Positions 1 to 12,568 of a stretch of DNA of 64,000 bases are shown in pieces; position 1 is the first letter of the stretch, and each line of letters begins with the position of its first letter. Made by a program: the position numbers and the translations under genes. The stretch is from Agrostemma githago. Lineage: Eukaryota; Streptophyta; Magnoliopsida; Caryophyllales; Caryophyllaceae. The notes beneath the pieces were generated by a model. That model saw nothing but the letters and a program-made list of their open reading frames with translations. It searched no databases and had not been told where the DNA came from. The stretch is from positions 36,461,018 to 36,525,017 of the forward strand of contig OY288257.1 of NCBI GenBank assembly GCA_958450325.1, given 5' to 3'.

Positions 1-2152
1 CTGCCGAGAAAGTAGCAAAAGTTCTTAATAAGACCATCATTGAGGCAGTCTCACCCTTGCAGAAAAGTAGCAAGTCATCGGCGAACATAAGGTTTGTGAG
101 CTTCAGGTTCTTACAGAGTGGATGAAATTTGAAGGGAAAAGTTTCAGTTGTGTATTTCAGCAGCCTCGACAAATACTCCATACACACAGTGAACAACAAA
201 GGGGATAATGGGTCCCCTTGTCTTAATCCCCTCTTTCCTGGGAAGAAACCAAAAGCTGCCCCATTAACTGATAATGTGTAAGTGGCCGTAGAAACACATT
301 GCATTACCAAGTCAATGAATCTATTAGGGAAATTAAGATAATTTAGCATTTGCTTCAAAAATTCCCACTCAACTGTGTCATATGCTTTCTGGATATCCAA
401 TTTGAAAATGCATCTTGGAGAAACACTCTTTCTTGCATACAATCTGATAATATCCTGGCAAATCAGAATATTTTATATAATGCTCCTCCCAGGTATAAAA
501 CCGCCTTGAGTTGCTGAAATAATGTCTGGAAGAACTTTGGAAATTCGGGTGCAAAGAACCTTGGATATTGTCTTATAGACAACATTACAGCAAGCTATCG
601 GTCTATATTGCAAGACTGATTGAGGCGTGTCAAGTTTTGGTATCAAGGTTACCATAGTAGTATTAAGTTGTTTGAGCATTCTACCATTAGCAAAGAAGCC
701 CTTGATTGCAGCATTCACTTCTTCTCCAGTAATATCCCATGTATCTTTAAAGAATTTGCTCGAATATCCATCCGGACCAGGGGATTTTTCATTTGGAATA
801 CTGAAGATTGCTTCTTTAATATCCTCAGCCGTGACTGGCTGCAGTAACTTCTCATGATGACTTGCATCGCAAACCGGACCAAAATCTATGACCTTTTTGC
901 TCACACTAGTAGTGTCAGTCCTATCACCCAGTAGTTTGGAATAAACATTTAGGAAAGCCTTCTGAATTCCATCCTGATCTGAGTACATTTTCCCTTGAGC
1001 ATCTGCAATTTGATAAATATTGTTTCTTGCTCTCCGAGCTCTTAGTGCCCCATGGAAATATCCTGTGTTTTGGTCTCCATCTCTGAGCCATTGCGCTTTA
1101 GATTTTTGCATAAGGAATTCCAAACACGCATCATTAAGATGGGAGTATCTACCATGAGCATCCTTCTCCTGTCTTCTTAACTCATTATTCGTTGGATTAG
1201 CAGCCAATTTTTCCTGAGCGTCCTTCAGTTTCACCAAGGCAATATCAGTGTTTCTCTCTATATCTGCAAAATGGTCTTTATTTATGCCTCGAAGAACTCC
1301 TTTTAGCCTTTGCAACTTCTTGACTAAACAGTACATCTTTGTTCCTGCAATCGGGATTTCCCAACTCTGCTCAACCAATTTACCAAAATTTGGAGCTTTA
1401 CTCCACATATTAAAGTATTTGAATGCTCGACCTTTACTCTTGTTTCCATCTTGAGGCCTGATCACACAAGGGCAGTGATCGTACAGTCCTTCCGGCATGA
1501 ACTGCGCAATATAGTTTGGCCTATTTCTCAACCACTCTTGATTAACAAGACATCTGTCCAACCTACTGAACACCCTCGTCTCTGACTCCTGTTTATTGTT
1601 CCAAGTGTAGTACGACCCTATAGCTGGGCTATCCATAAGCTCACATACATCTAGACAGTCTTGGAAAGGAATTGCTTCAGCCAAACTGAATCCTCCGCCC
1701 AATCTTTCTTCCTTACTTAGCACACAATTGAAGTCTCCACCTACAATCCATGGACCTTCAAGACCTCTGGCAATGTCCTTAAGATCTGTCCAAAGTGCTT
1801 CCCTCTCTTCAATCTCATTAAAGGCATAAATCATGGTAATATTAAAGCATTGATTACTACCTTTCTCCTTGACAGCACAGTGAATAAATTGTGCCGTACA
1901 CATAATTGGTTGCACTTCACATTGCATATGATCCCACACAATCCAAATTCTTCCCCTAGGATGCTTATGAGCATTTGTGACAATGCTCCAAAGATTAAAA
2001 TTATTAGAAGCCCTACTCTGCTTATTCGTTTTTATCTTGGTCTCTAAAAGACCAAACAAACCTACATTATTTTGATGAAGAAATTTATTTATTTCTTGCT
2101 GTTTCTTCCTCTTATTCATTACTCTGACGTTCCAAAACCCCAATTGCATCAT
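1..2152 (-). pseudogene. LINE ORF2: endonuclease-reverse transcriptase, one stop, partial
   Basis: ORF2 would nick target DNA and reverse-transcribe the LINE RNA. The N-terminal APE-type endonuclease starts with FWNVR, has LETKI, GGDFNCVL and SRLDRCLV, and ends with YDHCP where SDH is usual. The RT domain follows (TLIPK, YRPIACC, GGFIPGRS, KLDIQKAYD, GLRQGDPLSP). The catalytic FADD lies at about 74-85. A single in-frame TAA at 473-475 breaks the frame just after the GRSI block. The frame is otherwise open from 2152 to position 1, where the window cuts it. The start is the first of two adjacent ATGs and overlaps the ORF1 stop. Confidence 0.92.
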
Positions 2153-3399
2153 AATAACCTTATAATGGGTGGATCACCAATTACCTTGCTAGGACTATTC
2201 AGCAAGACATTCTTAAAAGAATTTTGCATCTCATGTAACTGATGTCCCTTATCAATGCTTTCTTCAGTTTGCGTGAGATCAGGCTCCTTATGCTCAGCAT
2301 TTTTCACAATTGCTCTCTCTCTATCCCTCACATTATCAATGGTGTAATTGATTATTTTTGCTGGAGGTTCAATATCCCCTTGAACAGTCTCTTTTTGCTT
2401 CACTTTTGGTTGCCATTCCTTCCTTGTGATAGGACTTTTTGGCTTTGGTTTCTCTTCTTTTCTGCAACTCTGAACTTCATGTCCCATCCTTTTACACCCC
2501 GAACATAAAACAGGCTTCCAATCATATTCAATTTGTACTGTAATCAGCTTGCCATTTTCGTCCTTGAATTGTAGAGAGGAAGGCAATTCTTGTCCCACCT
2601 TTACTTCTATCAATACTCGAGCAAATCCAATTCTGGTTTTCATTGTTGTAGCATCATCCCTCTTCACCATAGGGCCAATCAGTCCTGCTATTTTCTCAAG
2701 ACTTCCTCCCTAGAACTTGAGTGGCAGATTATGAATCCTCACCCAAGTTGGGAGAACCTTAACATCCTCCTTTACCAAATCAATGTCAGGCTTCCAAGGT
2801 TTGATCACCATTGGCTTATTATCAAAGAGATAATAACCAGCGTTCAGGACATTCCTCTGCATTTCTTCATTCTGAAATAGAACCACAAACACGCCATTCG
2901 GTAACATAGATATCGTGTCAATCTTGTGATTCTTCCAGATTCTCCTGAGGAAACCATCCACCACTGGCCATGGCGGATTTGCTCCTACTATGAATCCATA
3001 AACTACCGTTGACTAGTAGTCTATTTCAGGTTGGACATCTTCTTTCAAAATCTGCAGTACTGGCTGTTCAAGTCTAATAGCAACATTCTTCTTCCCTTGC
3101 CGTATGAACCAAGTTTCATCCTCTCCTCCTTGTGTCTCCTTAGGTTCGACCAAATCATTGATATGGTCTTCAATAGATTGATCCTCATCTTCATCGTCAT
3201 GAACATCATAGGGCGGAATCCCCATAATATCCTGCATGGATTTTTCTTTCAAAGACACGTCCATCGTAGGGTTTCTCCCGATCTTGTCTTTCTGTCCTTC
3301 CTGCGTGCTTGAACTTCCCTTATGCCTTCGTCTAGTGATGTTGCTAATCTCAGGCGATCTTGAAGAAGGAGATTTGGCCATGGTGCCGGAATCTCCCAA
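2149..3399 (-). pseudogene. LINE ORF1: DUF4283/zinc-knuckle RNA-binding protein, two stops
   Basis: ORF1 of plant L1 elements encodes the RNA-binding partner of ORF2. The frame runs from ATG 3397-3399 to TGA 2149-2151 and is interrupted by in-frame TAG at 3013-3015 and 2710-2712. The N-terminal part is acidic and low in complexity. The middle part (about 2700-3000) has the DUF4283 pattern (GFLRRIWK, PNGVFVVLF, WVRIHNLPLKF). Near 2480 there is a CCHC knuckle, CSGCKRMGHEVQSC. Its TGA overlaps the ORF2 ATG (ATGA), so ORF2 could be translated by termination-reinitiation. Confidence 0.88.
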
Positions 3400-3467
3400 G
3401 CAATCTCCTGCTAATCGCTCGTTCCACTAGGGTTTAGCACTAATAAATCCTAAATGGGTTATCATAA

Positions 3468-4616
3468 GCGGCAAGGTTTGAGGACAAGTTAAATTGGAAG
3501 ATTAAGGGTAGGTTTGCTGGGGAGACCTTCACTTCATTGAGGGATATTTATGCTAGAGCTGTGAACATTGAGAGGAGTAACCAGAAAATGGAGGCTGAGT
3601 TGGGAACTAGTGTGACCAAAAAGAGGGAGTATCAGGGGAGTCAATCTGACACCGCAGCTAAGAGAGGAAATTGCCATAATAATAACAATCCTCAGAATAA
3701 GTCTCGATCTTTTGGCGGGAATATGAAAGAAGAAGGGAATAACTGGAATGGTAAAAGTCAAGGGACAGGGCAAGTTTTTACCAGACACTATTACTGCAAG
3801 ATATGCAAAGGAGATCACCCAGGAGTTGACTGTCAGGGAAATAGGGTGACATGCCACTGGTGTGGAAAATTGGGACACCGTGAGTTTGAATGTACTAATA
3901 AGAAGGCAGGACGACCCCGTAGTGCACAATCTGCCAGTGTGAGTGTGAATCAGGGTAACCGATTTCAGGGTCAGGGAAGAACACAAAGTTATGGTGGGTC
4001 TGCATCTAATAACACTTATAAGAACCCAACTCCGACTCAGGGCAACACTACAGCGGCTAATAAGCCCGCAGGGCAATTGAATGGGGCACAGAGTACTAAG
4101 AAGCCCACTGGGAAGCTCTATGTCATGAATAGAGAAGAAGCAGAAAATACTGACATCGTTTCGGGTAACTTTCTTGTGAATTCTATTTCAGCTCATGTTT
4201 TGTTTGATTCTGGTGCATCTCACTCTTTTATTTCAACTAAGTTTGTGGATAAAATGAATGTTGACCCTAGTGAAATTGTGGATTATGATTTTGCTATGCC
4301 GTCTGGGGACTTACAGAACTGTAAAAGAATTCTTAAGGATGTGTCTGTGCTTATTGGTGATCATGATTTTAAGGCAAACCTGATAGAATTTCCGTTACCT
4401 CACTTTGATGTGATTTTGGGGATGGATTGGCTTGGGTCTCACCGGGCTAATATTGATTGTGCACAGAGTAAAGTTTCCTTGAGAGGGCCTAAAAATGTGA
4501 GAGAATCTTATAGGGGCCATGTAAGGGGTCCTAGAGTGAAACTTATTTTTGCTATGAAAGTGAAAAAGCATTTATCTAGGGGAGATGAGTTGATTTTGTG
4601 TCATGTAAAGATTTGA
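3468..4616 (+). pseudogene. P gag (C-terminal part) and aspartic protease
   Basis: Gag packages the element RNA and the protease cuts the polyprotein. The frame resumes right of the LINE with a gag block (FEDKLNWKIKGRFAGE, SLRDIYARA). Two cysteine clusters follow, CKICKGDHPGVDC and the CCHC knuckle CHWCGKLGHREFEC, then a Gln/Asn/Gly-rich linker. The protease follows with the intact LFDSGASHSFIS active site and ILGMDWLG. The frame ends at TGA 4614-4616. Polymerase continues in another frame, so there is a frameshift near 4600. No native start is present because the LINE replaces upstream gag. Confidence 0.88.
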
Positions 4617-5431
4617 GGGTGGAATATCCTGACTTGAGTGAAGTCCCAGTAGTGAGTGAGTTTGTTGATGTGTTTCCTGAGGAAATACCGGGAATGCCTC
4701 CGGCTAGAGAAGTGGAGTTTAAAATCGACCTAGTGCCAGGAACGGGTTCAATTGCTAAATCACCATATCGAATGGCACCGTTAGAAATGCAAGAACTTAA
4801 GAAACAATTAGATGAATTGATGGAGAAAGGGTATATTAGGCCTAGTGTGTCGCCTTGGGGTGCCCCTGTTTTATTTGTGAAAAAGAAAGATGGAACTTTG
4901 AGGTTGTGTATCGATTATCGGGAATTGAACCAAGTTACTATCAAGAATAGGTATCCTTTACCTAGGATTGATGATTAGTTTGACCAGTTGAAGGGAGCTT
5001 CTGTTTTCTCTAAAATAGACTTGCGATCTGGGTACCATCAATTGAAGATAGCACCTGAGGATGTCCCTAAGACTGCATTTTCCACTAGATATGGCCATTA
5101 TGAATTTACTGTGATGCCTTTTGGGTTGACTAATGCACCTGCTGTATTTATGGACTTGATAAATCGAACTTTTAGGACTTACCTAGATAAGTTTGTTGTG
5201 GTGTTCATTGATGACATACTGATTTATTCGAGGAGTGAGGATGAGCATGAGGAACATTTACGTATTGTCCTAGGTACCTTAAGAGAAAAGCAGTTGTATG
5301 CCAAATTTTCGAAATGTGAGTTCTGGTTGGATCAAGTAGCTTTTCTGGGCATATTATATCTAAGGATGGGGTATCAGTGGATCCTGCTAAGATTAAAGCT
5401 CTTAAGGAGTGGCCTAGACCGAAATCTGTGA
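4598..5431 (+). pseudogene. P reverse transcriptase, broken by stop and frameshift
   Basis: The RT domain starts with SEFVDVFPEEIPGMPP and continues through SPWGAPVLFVKKKDGTLR, CIDYRELN, KIDLRSGYHQ, MPFGLTNAP and the catalytic FIDDILIYS. An in-frame TAG at 4976-4978 lies just before FDQLKGAS. A one-base loss near 5350 shifts the frame after VAFLG. The true sequence continues in the frame that opens at 5377 (GVSVDPAKIKAL is readable across the break). All catalytic residues are still present, so the damage is limited to the reading frame. Confidence 0.9.
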
Positions 5432-7518
5432 CTGAAATTCGTAGCTTTTTGGGTTTAGCTGGTTACTATAGGAGATTTGTGAAGGATTTTTCTAAAATAG
5501 CTAGACCAATGACAACACTGATGAGGAAAGCCACAAAATTTCATTGGGATGAGGGATGTGAGGAGTCATTTCAGATTTTGAAGGAGAAGTTGACCACTGC
5601 TCCGATGTTAGCCTTACCGGATGGGAATGAATCTTATGAAGTTTATACTGATGCATCTAAGAATGGGTTAGGTTGTGTTCTTATGCAGAATAGGAGAGTG
5701 ATTGCCTATGCTTCTAGACAGTTGAAACCTTATGAAGAAAATTATCCCACTCATGATTTAGAATTAGCAGCCGTAGTCTTTGCCTTGAAGATTTGGAGAC
5801 ATAATTTATTTGGTGTACCCTTTAAGGATTTCTCTGATCACAAAAGCTTAAAATATATATTCACTCAAAAGGAGCTTAATATGAGACAGAGAAGATGGTT
5901 AGAGTTGATTAAGGACTACGAGGTCGAGATTCAATATCATGAAGGAAAGGCTAATGTGGTGGCCGATGCTTTAAGTAGAAAATCTCTCCATACAATACAG
6001 TTAGTGATGACCCGTGATAAGCTTAGGGAAGAGTTTGTGAACTTTGCGATCCAAATGGCAAAGCCAGGAACCCCGTCTAATGTGTTATTGGTCGAGAGTG
6101 ATTTAATAGGGGAGATTAGAGAATTGCAGGTTGGTGATAAGTATTTGCAGGATAAGTTAGTGAATGAGCCTACTTTGTTTTGGCGCGATGAGAGTGGATT
6201 GATTAAGGTTCATGGTAGGGTTTGTGTGCCTAACCACTGGGAGGTAAAGGAAAGAATAATGACTGAGGCACATGCAACACCGTATTCTGTTCACCCCGGG
6301 GGTGATAAAATGTATGCGGACTTGAAGTTAGCCTTTTGGTTGTCCGGTATGAAGAAACATATTGCAGATTTCGTGTCTCGATGCTTGATATGTCAGAAGG
6401 TTAAGAGTGAACACAGGAGACCTCAAGGGAAGTTGCAACCTTTAGAAGTTCCCGAGTGGAAGTGGAGTTCAATCTCCATGGATTTTGTAGCTGGTTTGCC
6501 AAGGTCACAGAAAGGTAATAATATGATTTGGGTGATAATTGATAGGCTGACTAAATGTGCACATTTTATTCCGATGAAAGATACTTGGAAGAAGAAGCAG
6601 CTTGCTGATGCTTATGTACATCATGTGGTAAGACTTCATGGAGTTCCTAAGGATATTGTGTCAGATAGGGATGCCAGATTTGTTTCAATATTTTGGGAGA
6701 AACTTCAGACAACTTTGGGAACCAAACTTAATATGAGCACGGCATTTCATCCAGCTACCGATGGGCAGACCGAGAGAACAAATCAAATACTTGAGGACAT
6801 GTTACCAGCTTGTATCTTACGATTTCAGGGAGGCTGAGAGGATAAGTTAGATCTGATTGAGTTCTCTTATAATAACAGTTATCAGGCTACAATTCAGATG
6901 GCACCATTCGAGGCGTTGTACGGATGCAAGTGTAGGAGTCCGGTATATTGGGGTGATATTAGTGAGCATGTGATTCTAGGGCCTCAGATGATCACTGAAA
7001 TGGTTGAGAGTGTTAGGATTATATAGGACAGGATGAAGGCAGCTCAAGACCGTCAGAAGAGCTATTCTGATAAGACTCGTAGGCACGTGGAATTTGAGGT
7101 TGGTGGCAAAGTTCTTTTGCGTGTCTCGCCTACTAAAGGAGTAATGCGGTTCGGTAAGAAGGGCAAATTGAGCCCAAAGTTTATTGGTCCGTATGAAATT
7201 TTGGAGCGTATTGGCGAGGTGGCTTATCGACTTGATTTACCAGCTGATCTAGAACGAGTGCATAATGTATTTCATGTTTCCCAGCTAAGGAAATACATTA
7301 GTGATCCATCACATGTGTTAGACCCGGAGACTATTGAGCTCGATGAGACTATGACTTACGAGGAGACTCCTGTTCAGATTTTGGATAGTAAGGTGCGTAA
7401 AACCCGTAGAACTGAAACAAGAATGGTCAAAGTTTTGTGGAATAATAACAATGTGGAGGAGGCTACTTGGGAAGTTGAGTCAGTCATGAAGGAGAAATAC
7501 CCTCATCTTTTTGCCTAA
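5377..7518 (+). pseudogene. P RNase H, integrase and chromodomain, two stops
   Basis: RNase H carries its acidic set (YTDASKNGLG, DLELAAVVFAL, SDHKSLKYI, ADALSR). Integrase has the H-H-C-C zinc site (HATPYSVHPGG, CLICQ), followed by the D, D, E core (MDFVAGLP, SDRDARFV, DGQTERTNQ). In-frame stops are TGA 6835-6837 and TAG 7024-7026. Both are one-base changes and the frame is otherwise continuous. The last part has the GPYEILERIG fold and a chromodomain near residues 650-700, ending in KYPHLFA. Chromodomains of this class steer integration toward particular chromatin marks. Confidence 0.9.
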
Positions 7519-7531
7519 GGTAAATTTTCGT

Positions 7532-7566
7532 GCTTCGTCGACGAAGCTTTATTTTAAGGGGGATAG
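7532..7566 (+). promoter_or_regulatory. Hairpin plus internal polypurine-like tract of P
   Basis: A perfect inverted repeat, GCTTCG-TCGA-CGAAGC (7532-7547), lies 13 bases after the pol stop and is followed by TTTTAAGGGGGATAG (7552-7566). This resembles a polypurine tract but lies about 610 bases upstream of the 3' LTR. It belongs to the two-copy hairpin-tract module found in all five internal-region-bearing LTR elements here. A function as a secondary plus-strand primer is inferred. Confidence 0.6.
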
Positions 7567-8175
7567 AAAATTTTAAGGTAAATATTACTGCTTTATTTTT
7601 TGTGTTGGATTAACCTTGTTGTGTGGTTTCATGTTATTATTATTGCTTATTGGTTACAAATATGAATCTATTGGTTATTGTTGGTTATGGTTGGATATTG
7701 GTTTTTCGTTAATTCTTGAAATACTTGTTTATTTATATTGGTGGTTTACTTGTGAAATTTCAAAACTTTGAACATATTTATTTATTTCACCCGGCATGCT
7801 CTTGGCTTTTTAAGTGACACTTTTGAGGATTGTGAGAATTTTGTGAGTTCGAACTCTAGTATTGTTTCGTGGAATTTGTTCTTATGTTGTGGAATCCGGT
7901 GGTGGTAAAGTTGTAGTACTTTCAAATTTGAGAAATTAGGTGGTTTGGATTTTTGGGGATATGGAGATGTGAGTGATCTTAAAGGTTACACGTTTGTGTT
8001 GGCGGATTTTGGATGTATATAGAGTAAATGGTTTATTTTGAATATATATATGAGGAACTTTGGCGAATTTTGGATATATGGAGTGAATGGTCATTTTTGG
8101 GACACATATGAGTAACGTGAGACTTTGTTTTTGAGGATGCGTTTGGGACGAAGTTTTGTTTTAAGGAGGGAAGTC
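7567..8175 (+). other. P 3' untranslated region with 3' polypurine tract
   Basis: No coding frame is seen. The right end (about 8141-8173) holds a decayed form of the hairpin (GGGACGAAG with a mismatched left arm) and the purine tract TTTTAAGGAGGGAAG, directly before the LTR start TGTAACACCCC. That tract would prime plus-strand DNA. The corresponding hairpin in element M is still perfect. Confidence 0.65.
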
Positions 8176-10330
<2,155 letters not shown>

Positions 10331-11746
10331 CTTAAACCAACTAGAGCAACAGAGCTCCCAGAGTCTGTTATAATCTCCAAAATTTTACCGAAACAATATC
10401 AATGTGTGACTCATGTCACAAGTTCAATATTCAAAATATTACGAGTATCATAAAAATTCACCATTGACAAAATAATTTATAAAACCGCTTTAAAAATATA
10501 ATTTGAACCGAACATGCTCTTTACTTAAATGTGAAAAGGATAAAATGTTCTTACCTCTCAAGACGGTCAAAACTCAGCTAATATTATCCAAAAATTCTCT
10601 CCTTGAGTCCACAAGCTACAAATAATATAAATGATTCAATAACTACACAGTTAATATAAAACGAGTCTATATCCCAATATGACAACTTAGTACTACTACC
10701 AAATTCTGTCCCACCAATTTCTCATCCCGAACTCTAAATTTGCAATAATCCACCTACCAAAACTAATGAATAACCGTAACCCTTCATTTAACCAATATTT
10801 CTTATATACCCCTTCATGCATTTCAAAGTAGGAGTAGTACGTAGCAAACCTACTATTCTTATAAATTTATGGCGCCGAACCTAATACTCCATCACCACAA
10901 GTCACGATTATACCAACGTTTCGACACCGACACTATGGAGATTGGAATGTCCTGGAACAAACCCAACCGGTTGCTCCTTAACCAACCAACATGCTATAAA
11001 GCCATAATTAGATATGAACCTTACAATGCAAAGACATGTTATCGAGTAAGCTAAGATTCGCCCCTAACGTCAAAACAGAGTGCTTACACAATTCTCAAAC
11101 AAAGTTCCTCAAAATAATAAAGTACAACCCAAGTTTCAAGTCTATAGACGTTCCCAAAGTACTATGAACGAATCCCAACAAACTCGTAATACTACGTACA
11201 GACAACGGGTTAACAAGATACGTAAAACTAGTTCTATAATTAAGAAACCCCAGTCGAACCAACATAATTATTTAGATCAATATATAAGGAGAATTATGGT
11301 GGTACCTTGAATCATAGGAGCGATGGTATTTGTACTAGGTCAAGGTATGAAGGTTAGAGAGACGTGATGTAGATGTACGCGCCGCTCAAAGAAGAAAACC
11401 AAAGAAGGAAGACGTAGGGAAATTGTCTAGTGGGTGAAGGATTAGCTAGGGTGTGTATATAATATTATATGAGAAATATCTAGGTTAGTAACTGGGCTTA
11501 TAAAAATTTGTTTTTTTTCCTTGGTGTTTGAGTCAAAGTCCAAATTGTAAACAAATGTCGCTTTATAAATCGACACTTTCAAAATAATTCAAAATCGATT
11601 TATTTTAAGAAGACCCCAAAATACTACTACTTTATGCCGAGTATAGTAATATCGAAAATACTTCTTTTTTCCAACTTAAAACCTGATTTAAATAAAATAG
11701 AAAAGTAACCTCTTATAAATGACTCGGAAAGTAACGGGGTGTTACA
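10331..11746 (-). repeat. 3' LTR of M, truncated at its far end by P
   Basis: Read on the minus strand it begins TGTAACACCCCGTTAC at 11746 and is homologous to the P LTR. It is cut at 10331, in mid-LTR, where P's own LTR ends. The uninterrupted counterpart at 44447-46074 continues past this point, so the missing segment should lie left of P's 5' LTR, outside the window. No coding frame of interest. Confidence 0.85.
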
Positions 11747-11766
11747 GACTTCCCTCCTTAAAACAA

Positions 11767-11784
11767 AACTTCGTCCTCGAAGTT
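11767..11784 (-). promoter_or_regulatory. Hairpin before 3' polypurine tract of M
   Basis: Perfect inverted repeat AACTTCG-TCCT-CGAAGTT on the plus strand; on the element's strand the loop is AGGA. Downstream on the element's strand comes TTTTGTTTTAAGGAGGGAAG, the 3' polypurine tract, ending at the LTR start at 11746. Confidence 0.65.
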
Positions 11785-11939
11785 TAAGCTCGTCATTAAA
11801 TAAAATTCCCATATATTGTCCACATATCCAAAAGTCTCACATTTCTCATCTATATACAATATAAACCCGCATACTCCATATATATCCAAAATTCGTAAAA
11901 AATCAGACACGTAACCTTTAAGGTATCTCACATTTCTAA

Positions 11940-12135
11940 ATTACTCAAATTTCAAAAGCACCTAATTCCTCAAATTCCAAAGTACACAACTTCACAACCA
12001 CCTAATTCTCCAAATTCCAAAAGAACCTAATTCCTCAAAATTCATAACTACCTAATTCCTCAAATTTCAAAGTATACAACTTCACCACCACCTAAATCCA
12101 CAAGATAAGATCACCTAATTCCATAAGATAAAATC
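11940..12135 (-). repeat. Degenerate tandem repeat in M 3' UTR
   Basis: Several imperfect copies of a unit around CACCTAATTCCTCAAATTCC, spaced about 30-60 bp, lie between the two hairpin modules of M. Noncoding. No function is apparent. Confidence 0.6.
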
Positions 12136-12254
12136 AAAGTTCGAAACCACCCAAAATTCTCATACGGTAAAAGTATCACTTGCCAAGTTAAGAGCATGTC
12201 GGACAAAAATATTTAAATTATTTCAAAATTTTGAAAATTACAAGTTCAACCGTT

Positions 12255-12400
12255 TTACAAGTGCGTAATGCACAAAATCAATCAGTTAATCAAATAAGTG
12301 CGGTTAGCACTACCAAACCAACAATACGTGCGTTGAGCACAAAATCACCAAATATGTGCGTTGAGCACAAGCAAACCACATATATATGCGTTGAGCACAA
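12255..12400 (-). repeat. Array of small inverted repeats in M 3' UTR
   Basis: Five units of the form GTGC-N5-GCAC (for example GTGCGTTGAGCAC) recur every 25-40 bp, with A/C-rich spacers. The arms are kept even where the centre changes (GTTGA, GTAAT, GGTTA). Noncoding. Confidence 0.65.
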
Positions 12401-12540
12401 ACAAATCACAAACACATGTAAACAAGTCAATTTCAAGTAATAACCAATAACTAATGACATTGTGCAATGAATAGCATGAAATTACACAAGGACATGCTTA
12501 GTTTACCACAAAAACAAGTAGTCATTCATATTTCTATCCA

Positions 12541-12568
12541 CCTTAAAATAAAGCTTCGTCCTCGAAGC
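12541..12568 (-). promoter_or_regulatory. Internal hairpin plus purine tract of M
   Basis: GCTTCG-TCCT-CGAAGC (12553-12568), loop AGGA on the element's strand, is followed on that strand by TTTATTTTAAGG. It is the partner of 7532-7566 in P and lies just after the chromodomain remnant, about 790 bp from the 3' LTR. Confidence 0.65.

Larger units (their letters stand above)
1..3460 (-). mobile_element. L1-type LINE, nearly intact, cut by left window edge
   Basis: A non-LTR retrotransposon read on the minus strand, with ORF1 (2149-3399) followed by ORF2 (2152 down to the window edge). It interrupts the gag of the plus-strand chromovirus, whose reading frame resumes at about 3468, so this is an insertion into that element. 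The 5' end of the LINE lies somewhere in about 3430-3467. Its 3' end and poly(A) lie left of the window, so target duplications cannot be checked. It carries only three in-frame stops over about 3.4 kb, which suggests a fairly young copy. Confidence 0.9.
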
